NCBI GenBank assembly: GCA_914767715.1
Contig: OU612068.1
Location: forward strand, 25,978,001-26,042,000
Length of the DNA stretch: 64,000 nt
Source: Membranipora membranacea
Lineage: Eukaryota; Bryozoa; Gymnolaemata; Cheilostomatida; Membraniporidae
Direction of reading: 5' to 3'
The position numbers and the translations under genes are program-made. Under the pieces are notes generated by a model. That model was not told where the DNA came from. It made no database searches and saw only the letters and a list, made by a program, of their open reading frames with translations. Below, in pieces: positions 50,121 to 60,079 of this stretch (its first letter is position 1; each line of letters begins with the position of its first letter).

Positions 50121-50334
50121 ATCTTATTTACTTATTTTTTATCTTATAAAGGATAACAAGTTGTTACATCTTTGGTATTATTTGGCTATCTGATAAGCTA
50201 TAGAAAAATAGCAATATTATGTTAAAAAAACCTATTTCACTTATTATGTTCGGGATTTCATTAAAATGTAAGATATGATTATGTAATTACATATTTATAG
50301 ATACCAGTATATGTAAGTGTGCATACTGATAAAT

Positions 50335-50385
50335 TATATATATATATATATACATATATCTATGTGTGTGTATATTATGATTATT
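50335..50385. repeat. TA/TG microsatellite
   Basis: (TA)n followed by TGTGTGTG, about 400 bp beyond the B1 stop codon. Confidence 0.85.
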
Positions 50386-50787
50386 GATACATATAATTTT
50401 CACTAAAAGCCAATTTCTTTTGAAAAGCAACTGAATAAGGCTGAGCAACCTTGACCACAGATTTTAGTTTCAAACAACTTACGATCTGATGCTTAAGTTT
50501 ACACTGATTTCATATCAACAAAGCCTAGGTTCTTCATTGCTTCCGATACTAATGTATATGATAATACAATCTTATTAAAAATCTGTCGAAAAATCTGATG
50601 AATTGGCTGTATAAATGTAGATAGATAACTTTAATTCAACTTTCCTTTTTAAAACAACTTAAGCCAGTTCCAAACAGCTTATGATCTGATGGTAAAGTTT
50701 AAACTTACATTAAACATACAAAATTTAACAAAAAACTTGCCCAAAAAAATCCAATTTGATGTATAAATGCAGATATATAAATATAGT

Positions 50788-53700
50788 TCAAATTTCCTTG
50801 AATCTGCACTGCACTGCAATATCCGTTTTCCCGGAAGTGATGTTAAAAGCTATATCTTGTAGAGGATTTGAGGTCTTTTGATCGTTGTCTCCATGCTTGT
50901 CTATTGTTTCTGAGATTTTTGGTGGTTCATGGGCGTAGGAATATGGATCGTAGTCTGAAAAATGCAGAGGGGAAACAGAGATGATGTCACAATAAGGCAG
51001 TTTTGCACTGCGAGGGTCAGCATTAGGCATCACAGGAGAACTTGCAGGAGACAACTTACCAGAATGCTGTTTGCAACATAAATGCTCTAAGCTGCGACCA
51101 CAGGGCGGGAGTGTTAACCTAGGTCGAACATATGGAGGCTTTGTAACCAGCACTTCGGTGTCTGTTGACCTATCTACATGATCCAACACTTCAACATAGT
51201 ACGGCTCAGCAGAGGAATCCTTTGAGCCCTTGTGTGATGGAGGCTGTCTGAGCTGATTTGGCAGCGGAAGAGGTGGTCTATCCTTGACCAGGATTTCTTT
51301 GCAGATTGCTGCCTCGGTGGTTTTATTGATGTTTTCTTCATGCAGCTGATATTTTCCGTGTTCTACACCCCTCTGTGTGCATGCGGTCAGTCCAAAATCT
51401 GTATGAATGAAGACCAAAATATTTTGTTAAGAGCTGTTTGGGCTTGGGGTTGTCCTCAATTGACTCACTTTGAATAGGCTCAGCGACTGTGGCTACAAAT
51501 TTTAATCCTTTCCGACAAAATTTAAATCAGAAAGTTTATATAAAAATGTCTTGGAATTATATTTCAATTAACCATAAACTTGCACTGCACTCACTTTTTG
51601 TATTTGCAATACTATAATTTACAAGTTAAAAATTGTTCTATAAATTGTTTCTTCACTGTTCAGGCCATCATTGTGCATTACAAGAGAATGTTTATGGGGC
51701 AACTTACTATAATCCAACGCTCGTGTGTTTTCTTGTCTATCAGCATGATCTAACACTTCAGCATGATTTGGCTCAACAGCGGAATCCTTCAAGTCCTTGT
51801 GTACTAGAGACATTCTTTGCTGATTAAGCAGCAGTTGAGGAGGTCTATCCTTGATCAGGTTTTCTTTACTACAGATTGCCGCGTTGGTTTTATTGACGCT
51901 TTCGTCATTCAGCTTATCTATTCTTTGTTCTACACCCCTATGTCTGCATGTGGTCAGTTCAATATCTGTAAGAATGAAGACTAAAATATAACCTTTAGTA
52001 ACTGTATTTATCATCCTTTCAGACAAAGTTTGAAACAAATACACCTAACATTCAATAAATCTACACTGCACTCAAGTTTGATTCTTTTGTTTTTGCAAAT
52101 TTTGTCAAAAATGTAGTTTTCCCCTCTTTAACCCCCCCCCCCCACTTGGGGTGCGCCCCCCCCCAATTTAATTCGGTGCTTTGTTCCTTCCGACATCACA
52201 AAATGCCTAACGAAGCCACTTTTTTTGTGATTTGTTCGTTAACTGGTATCATTTCCCTAGAAATTATGTAGAGAATTACTTCGGCTTTTGCAGTTGCTTA
52301 CGATGGTGCATGAGTATATATGAAGTGATCATATTCTACACTACCTGCAGCGGAAACACAATGAATTGTATAGTCAGGTGGTTCTTTACTTTGCAGGTAG
52401 CATTAGGCATTACAGTGATAAGAGACAACTTACCCGAATTCTGCTCACGAAGTTGAACATATGGTTTATCAACATCTTCCAAAACTCCGACAGAGTCCAT
52501 GTCCTGGTCCATTTGTACTGGAGGCTGCTGGTGCTGATTAAGCTGCAGCTGTGATTGGCTATCCTTGACCTGGTGTTCTTTGGTAGAGGTTGTAGTTTTG
52601 GCTTTATTGACATTTTCTGCCTTCAGCTGATCTTTTCTTTGATCAACACCCCTCTGTCTGAATGTGCTCAGTTGAGTATCTGAAAGTATATTATGACCAA
52701 TGTGAAAGCTATGTTGATGGTGTTTTCAACATCTGATGCTTAGTGGGACCTTCTGTAAATTCAGGGATCAATTCCTCTTTTTCCAAAACAATATATTATG
52801 CCTGCATGATGTGATTTCACTTCAGGGTTTAAGAATGTCATAATTTCACACCTTCTATGACACGATCCGTGACAGAAGGCCTTCTCTGTCTTCTGTGGTG
52901 GTGAGCATATTTCCGGATAAGCCGTTTTTTCTTTCTCTTGTACCGCAGAGCAAAAGAAACTAAGGATATGCCGACCACTAACACCACTACAGCTGCAGCA
53001 GATCCGATAACTTTAATGACTGTAATGAAAGTTAATGGTTTGCATGATGTGCAGCTGAATAAATGAAAAAACTAATGAGAAACTTTAGGACTTATATGTA
53101 GAAAGGTGGGCGTCGATCGAGAACTCAAGTTGAAGCAAAGTCATAACTAAAGTTGTGGGCTGGTTGTCCAAGAAAGGACAACTTCTAGAGATACAATATT
53201 TTAGCTCAAGATGTCCTGTTTATATGTAGGTGAAATGCCTACGTCCTACACCACCCACTCACAATATAGGAATACAACCGAACCTGAAAATTATCAGTCC
53301 TGCTTAAACATTCATTATATCTCACCATCGCCATCAGATGCTGCCTTTTCATCGCTGTCGGAGCTGGCTTTTTCACTAGACACATCAAATGAGGCTGTCA
53401 CTGGTGTAATGCTGCTGGATTCATTAACTGTAAAAAGGTGTCAAGTTAGTCTACTGATTGATAGTTTACAAAGAATTATGAATGAGCGGCATGATTTTAT
53501 AATCGGTATGGAATTCGTATCTTTCCTTAATATGAAGCCAACTAAAATCACTGGACACATTTGCCCAAGCTATCAAGACAAGAATTGCTACTACACAGCT
53601 TCTCAATTGTTTTAATGAACCTATTTAGTATGATACAGTCATATTTCATAATATATCAACTTACTCTTATAGTTTAATTGGATCAATTCTTCATCTGGAC

Positions 53701-56124
53701 CAAGAACGAGTAGGTATCCTTCGTATTTGATGTCTGCCATGTAACTCACTTCGATTATTTTTCTGTTTGATTCACTGGGGATGCCAGGCAAATCTGTCAT
53801 TCCTTCATGAATAGAGCTATAGTGACCAGTTTTGATATTGAGTAACAGCAATTTTTCATCCCGTGTGCGACAAAGGAAAAGGTCTTTGCCAATGGTAGTG
53901 GCCTGTTTAATAGATATAGTTTGATTTCCATAAAAAGGGATAGGGGTAGTTTTCTTTGACTGGAGGTCGATTGTATAGGCATTCTTTGTGTTACCACAAA
54001 AAATCAAAGCCTGAGAGAACTTGTCATCAAAGGCAATTGCTGATGCTTTGTTATCCATACAGTCGAAGTTAAAATTTTTGGCAGACTTGTTTGTCGAAAG
54101 ATTGATTCCGTATATTGTGGTATTATCGACATAGTACGCAACTTTCGATGAGGATCTGTGATCAACAGCAGTTGGTCCAAGAACAAAAGATTCGTTCTCC
54201 CTACATCTTGAGTTTGATCGCGGACAGCATCCGGAGCTTTTGCACACCAAAGTCTCTACAACAATGCTGTCATTCACATAAGCTGACAGTTGATATATCT
54301 TCACCGAGTTCTTGTCACTAACAAGAAACCTTTGAGTGCTTATTTGATGAAAGCTGACGATTTTAAGACCGTTCTCTATGAATCGAAATGATGTCCCATT
54401 TTCCTGTGATGTGTTAAGGCGGTATACAGAGTTATTCATTGAAAGGAAGGCGGTTTGGTAAGAATCTACGCTAGATCCTACAGCAATTGTACCTTTCTGA
54501 GCACCGTCTGATGTACTTAAGTCCTTGAATACCTTTGCGATATCCAAAGCGATTCTAAGGAAAAAATATAATTTGGTAAGACAAAGGGATCCATTTTTTT
54601 ATGATTTTATGTGATTCTAGGCACAGCATCATGGCCATATGTGACAAAAACACATCAGCATAAAAATATCCTATAACACTTTAATCTTAACTAATGTTGG
54701 ATATCACAAAGCCTATTGAGAAGTTTTTCACAGAAAGGACTATGTTGAAGGATTTTAATAACTTACAATAAATACAATATTATAGTGGATCAAAATTAGT
54801 CTTGTTATAACCTACCTTATACTTGAGTCCCCTTCAACAGCTATGACGATGAGTGTTAATTCAACACAGAGCCAGATCAGCAGCTGCAAGACAGAAATAC
54901 GCACAAAGTTAACATATATATCTTACCTTCCCGATTATCACCAATTTGTGGCCAACTATAATGCTATCATATATTTTACTGCCATCTGAAAACAGCATAT
55001 AGACAAGTCATCAGCAAGTTTGAGGTTGTTTCTGTTTGGGTTCAATTTGTCAATTTATAACAAAAATCCATACTTACTCTCCCTCTTTGAAGTCTTTTGT
55101 GTGCATGATATTGTTGTTTATTGATTGTTAATTTTCAGAAATGCTTGATAACTGCTTTTTTCAAATTAGCCTTGCCTTACATTAACATAATCAATAATTG
55201 CTTTGATCAAAATCTAGTCAATCTCCTCCTAATCATTATGCTGACAACAAATCTGACTGACCGGTTTCTGAATTTCTGAATTGTAGCTGGAAAATTTTGT
55301 CCTAAAATAGTGAATATTTGGGTTATTATCTGTTAGAGTTGTGACAACCAGGATCTGTAAGCTGGTAAGATTATTTATGGAATAGACATTACAAGACCGA
55401 AATGATATAATGAATTGGAAATTTTAGTTCCTGCCTTATTGAGGTTAAATGTAATGAGGGGTCAGAAATGGCCCCTTTACTATTGCAAAAATCAATTTCA
55501 AATCTCGAAGACAGGAGGCCTAAAAACGTAAAGTTTTACTAAAATGTCACTCCTCCAGTTAGTGACATGCTTCCTCTATATGGTGAAAGCATAAACTAAT
55601 CAAATACCTCAATAACAAGGCACAGAGTGCTCAATTTAAAAAGGGCACTTATTGCCCCTAAAAGAAATTTCAGATGTCACTACCACGCAACGTCAAATAT
55701 TTGGGAGGTTTCAAATGTGAAAATAACTATTAGACAGGATCATCAATACAATATCAAAAACTTTTCAAAGGCGATATATCACGTTAAATATGAATTGCAT
55801 TTATATAAAAAGTTATTATACTTGTATATATATTGGATTTTTATATAAATCAATGTTTGAGATTACTCAAAAACAATGTCATAATAATAAGTCTGTGCTT
55901 GTGTTAAATAATATGAAATACTGCCCAGCCACCCAACGCTACCACTCAAATGCAATGTATAATACAATGTATAATACAATTTATAATACAACTTTTAATG
56001 CAATGTTTAATACAATGTATTATACAAAGCATTATACAACATATAATACAACATATAACAAAACATATAATACAATGTATGACCATAATTATGTACATAC
56101 CTCGTTGCTGTGGAAGAATGACAT
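50788..56124 (-). CDS. B1: intact single-pass receptor with propeller-like ectodomain and triplicated signalling tail
   Basis: Exons 56101-56124, 54816-54883, 53665-54554, 53326-53427, 52852-53019, 52434-52679, 51708-51965, 50788-51398; 2367 bp, 788 aa. All borders are GT/AG and all phases agree. Residues 1-30: signal peptide (MSFFHSNELLIWLCVELTLI). About 31-327: ectodomain of repeating beta-strand-like units with at least eight N-x-S/T sites and a Cys cluster (CKSSGCCPRSNSRC); it looks like a six-bladed-type propeller, but the fold is inferred. 328-361: Ser/Thr/Asp/Glu stalk. About 365-386: membrane helix (VIGSAAAVVVLVVGISLVSF), then a basic stop-transfer (RYKRKKKRLIRK, HHHRRQRR). 418-788: three tail modules, each opening with an L(S/T)(T/A)(F/C)xxRGV-type segment. 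Motifs include KPYVQL (Tyr near 491), KDRPPLPLP and EPYYVEVLDHVD. A role as a signalling receptor is inferred. Confidence 0.8.
52131..52175. repeat. two poly-C tracts in B1 intron 6
   Basis: Two C homopolymers separated by ACTTGGGGTGCG. They lie between tail exons 6 and 7 of B1 and are absent from the paralogous introns. Confidence 0.8.
55945..56085. repeat. minisatellite just inside B1 intron 1
   Basis: About 10-12 tandem degenerate copies of TATAATACAA(TG), period 10-12 bp, starting 16 bp from the exon 1 donor. It also encodes apparent open frames on the plus strand, which are artefacts of the repeat. Confidence 0.85.
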
Positions 56125-56248
56125 TTCTTGGACAGAGTGCTTTCGTCTGTCAATCTTATATCTACCTAGCCACAGTCAAACAAATAGCAGCACCATCAGC
56201 GTTTGACATACAATACACTGTAAACTTATCAACAGCTTACATTGATCT

Positions 56249-56254
56249 TTTATT
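56249..56254 (-). terminator. polyadenylation signal for A1
   Basis: AATAAA in the conserved context CCAGGCAATAAAAGATCAATG, about 180 bp after the A1 stop and 125 bp before the B1 start codon. Confidence 0.6.
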
Positions 56255-56429
56255 GCCTGGATACGCTTAATCTCCTTTATTGTAACCAATATATTTTTTC
56301 TATTTTTTGCTTTCAACACATTTATACAAAAACCACAGTTTGTCTCTATTAAGGTAAGTTGTCATAAGACTGTTGCTCTGATTGGGTCGCCAATGACATA
56401 ACTGCATAAATGTAATAATATTGCTCTCA

Positions 56430-59400
56430 TCAGCGATATACCCAAAGAGCCTGTGGTGTTGAGCAGGATTCAGTATCGGTAAGCCTCACTTTCAGTGACC
56501 TTTTGCCTCCAACAACACAAACAACACTGTTCTTTATACCATCTGCAAATAAAACATGACAAACCATGTTATAACTCAATAGATAAAAAATGGTGGGGGC
56601 GGCGCAAATCATTTAGGGTGTGAAGAAACACCGGGTTGGGTATTGCAAGCTCTTCCTGTGTCCCCAGTGCCCAGCCTCCACTGTGTTTTAAAACATAAAT
56701 AGCAAATTGAAGTCCGAAACGAGCTGATTCAGTCATGGAACATTCAATTATAGCTTTTTTAGGCCACTCTATTCAGTATTATAGGGGAGGCAGAGCATCC
56801 CAGGCTCCCCTAGAACTACGAGCCTGATTAGGGATCTACGAGTCTGAGACTTATTTAACATTCTCATGTTGTAAAGACGAGGACACCATATAAAGCACTG
56901 GACTCAAACAAATACTTGATCTGCGCTATCAGTAAATTTATTGTGGCATACAGTAGGCCCAAAGAGGTGAGTATTGTTTGTCTGACAAGTGTGAAATTAC
57001 TAGATGTGACAATTATTCAAGTACTGATAATATATCATTGTTATTTATAGTAAAATTAAAACAAAGCAAAAACCTTTTGCGAAAGCTTCAGATTTGAATA
57101 TTAGGTTGAAAGTACCTAAGTAACTAACTAAGTAGATCTCAAACTCGTTTCTTCTTTCAAAATAAAGTTCATAATAAGGATAAATAAATAGTAGGAGAAT
57201 AATTTTGATGAAAAATTTTGGCAATGTTAATAAAAAGTGATTATGAAAATGACGTAACGCCATATGACATAGTACGACATTGAGTTTCAGCAACAAGTCA
57301 AAACCTATTGTTACTATTTTCCATATAAAAATACATTGCAAGTTCTTGGAGCAATAAATGCCGTTATTCCATAAAGACCACCCTACCCTTATATCATGCA
57401 GGCATAACAACAATATAGTTAAATTTATGATTTGGCTCGAAAAAAATTACATTCAAATTCACATACTATTAGCTAATCAGTGTTGACAGTGCTATAAAGA
57501 AATTGAGCTGTATCAATTGTTCTCCAAGGTGGACAAATGCAATCACCTTATTGCCCACACTAACCCAGTGCTGGCCAGTATTGATGAAAAAGAAATGGTG
57601 TGTGACTTTGCAATTTTGAATTATCTTACTCCTAGACTAGTCAAAATTTTGACAAAAGTGTGCCACAGCTTGGCATTACGAGACGTAAAAATATGTGAAA
57701 ACCTCAATTAGACTGAAATTTTCTTTGTGATAGAGGCAACCTCCAAGCATTGTTTCTGCACTTGATTTGGCGTATTAATATAAGTCTCTAAAATCCAGTC
57801 ATTTTTAGTGTATTAATCAATTGTTCACAATCTGACTCATTAATTCCTGTCTGTTACTATAGGACTCTAGTACATAAAATTCATGTCAAGGATTGCTACT
57901 AAGATTTTTTGTATCAAAATGCTTTTGTCGGGAGTACTTTGTGCTGCCAATCTTGGTTTGATACAAATAAATGGTTGTGAGGCGTCTGAGCAAGATGCTC
58001 CCAACAATTAAAAGCTCCTAATCTTTTGCATGGGCACCAGTGGCCTAAATTATTTAAACTGCAATCACAATCATACGAAGAAATATTAAAGAAATTTGAG
58101 GGTTTGAATTTCGCTAAACAAGGAATGAAAAATCAAGGAATAGCTACGATTGGAATGTAAAATCAAGAAAATCGGACCCGTAGTTCTCAAGTTAGTTTCC
58201 TAGGTGAGACATGACCTTGAAGCAAAGAGACAAACATATTGCTCAAGTTTTGAATTCAAACATTACATTAAAGTACCTTAAAAGAATATTTACATCAACA
58301 TTATTTGGGATGAAATGTATGATTGAAATTAAAATTAATTCCAATGACGAATGAAAAAAGTGCCACTGAGTAAAGATTGTTGCATGAAGCAATTTATTTT
58401 CAAACTTTAAATTTCTCAAGCCATAAATTAATGCCGAAATAATGAGATCACAAATTTGTTTCTTTTCTTCAAAAATATAGTTCATAATCAGGATACAAAT
58501 ACGTTTAAGATAACAATTTTAATCCCCCTGTAAAGTGTTTCAGTTAATGACTACTGTCATGAAATGTTTGCAAAGTTGATCAATGTTAATAAGAAGTGAC
58601 CAAGAAATCAGAACCTTGTTACTCGATTAAAATTAAAGGGAAGCCAACTTACTGCTATATTTGAGAAGTTTGAAACTAGTTCCTGCTTCAGCAAACCATT
58701 CAAAGATGTGGCTGTCACACATGGAAACAGTTGGAGGTGCAGGATTTGAGCTGGGCTGAAAAAGAAATATACATTCATGAGTGGTGAAGAAATTTTAAAA
58801 TTAATTTTGCTAAAATCAAACCATCTTATGGCTAAGTAGTAAGTACATGCCTGATCCAAACACCACCATATCACATATGAACCTGGAAAGCTCTTGTAAG
58901 ATTGAGGAAGCCTTGGGGGTCTTTCAATAAGTTTGATTTGATAACTCTGATTATAAAAAGTATGTTACATTTACAACTTAGATGGTAGATTTGAATCATA
59001 CACACGAAACTTAATTCCATTTCAGCAACAATACAAAATTTAAAAGTCATAAGAAAAACTCCACATACCGTTGTAATGAGTGTAATTCCAGATGGATCTA
59101 CTGTGAATTGACCTTGGGTATAATAAGTAACACCAAATCCTGGTACTATCTTTATATTCCAAATATTTATAGCAATAAAGTATCTTCCATCATCTACTCC
59201 ATCCGATACATATATATCGTATGTCATAGCCTGATGATAAATTGCTAAAAATAAAAACAACCAAACTAGAAAATGGTATAATAATTGTGTATTATCGTAT
59301 TATCTATCTCCATGTAATATGTATGTATAATTAATATTATATCTATATTATAACTATGTCACTATATGTCTTGTTTAAATGAACTCTGATAACCAAGACT

Positions 59401-60079
59401 GCTTATGCCATGTTGAGTTTCTTTTGGTACTCTTGATGCCACCATATAGAAAGTTGTTAGGTAATAACAGTGTACCAACTGCATCAGTCAGTGAAAAAAA
59501 AGGATTAATTGTAACCATGACGACAACATTTACCTCTTGTAATATACTCATAAGGCAGTAAGATGATTTCATAGGATACTGGGTCGAATGTCACAAAAGT
59601 TGGAGTTTTCCGGTGTCTTAATCTTTCTCCACCATATTCTCTATCAGAGCTCTTCAATCTGAGTGTTGGGCAATATTCAGCTAAGTATTGACCTACTAAA
59701 ACTAAAAATGAAATGTGATGCAATGAGGATATAATGCATTGTCATCAAAATAAATTTGAGTGTGCAGTTCTGGATACAAGAAAAGTCAATGCTGAAAAAG
59801 TTTGAGCACCACAAAGCCACAGTTACAAGCACATTTAATATCACTTCTGCTGGAACCCTAAATATTGTGTTCTATTTGTACTTTGCCATGGCCGTTAACC
59901 TCTGATTGTGTTAGAATAAACGAAATATTCATATTCTCAGTACTGTGTAAGGGAATCAAAATTGAAATCTCTTCCCCCGTTTTATCCCGTTAAATTTGCC
60001 AAATAAATGAATCCAACTCACCTGCTAACAAGACAAGTTGCTCGTGTTTGAAGCTCATAGTAAAATGTAAGATCTTCAT
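56430..60079 (-). CDS. A1: small secreted protein of the A family, five exons, intact
   Basis: Exons 60022-60079, 59534-59695, 59069-59244, 58653-58755, 56430-56542; 612 bp, 203 aa. Clean GT/AG borders, phases 1,1,0,1. N-terminus MKILHFTMSFKHEQLVLLA continues into GQYLAEYCPTLRLKSS, a plausible signal peptide. Exon 3 carries MTYDIYVSDGVDDGRYFIAI and GVTYYTQGQFTVDPSGITLI. Exon 4 has SMCDSHIFEWFAEAGTSFKL. Exon 5 has NSVVCVVGGKRSLKVRLTDT and ends ALWVYR. The exon 4 end in phase 1 matches the acceptor phase of every B stalk, membrane and tail exon. Intron 4 is long (2.1 kb) and contains non-coding DNA only. The family is unrecognised; a start at the second Met (60058) would shorten the N-terminus by seven residues. 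Confidence 0.75.
56560..58640. other. A1 intron 4, no further exon seen
   Basis: AT-rich. Short parallels around AAACAAAG..AAAA.TATTGCTCAAG(T/C)TTTGAAT occur here near 58225 and in the same intron of A3 (37808) and A4 (16900), so most of it is ancestral intron. The stretch 57480-57960 has no counterpart that I can see and may be an insertion of unknown type. Confidence 0.4.

Noticed and set aside
50788-52679. Classical immunoreceptor ITIM or ITAM in the B tail
   Set aside because: The tyrosine motifs (YYVEV, PYVQL) fit YxxPhi but not the full (I/V/L/S)xYxx(L/V) consensus with certainty, and the paired ITAM spacing is not seen, so only generic SH2-type motifs are claimed.
53211-53615. 134-codon open frame on the plus strand
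   Set aside because: It is the antisense of the B1 stalk exon and its flanks; the minus-strand exon has proper splice borders and homologues.
55790-56270. 138- and 106-codon open frames on the plus strand
   Set aside because: Both are low-complexity products of the TATAATACAA minisatellite in B1 intron 1.
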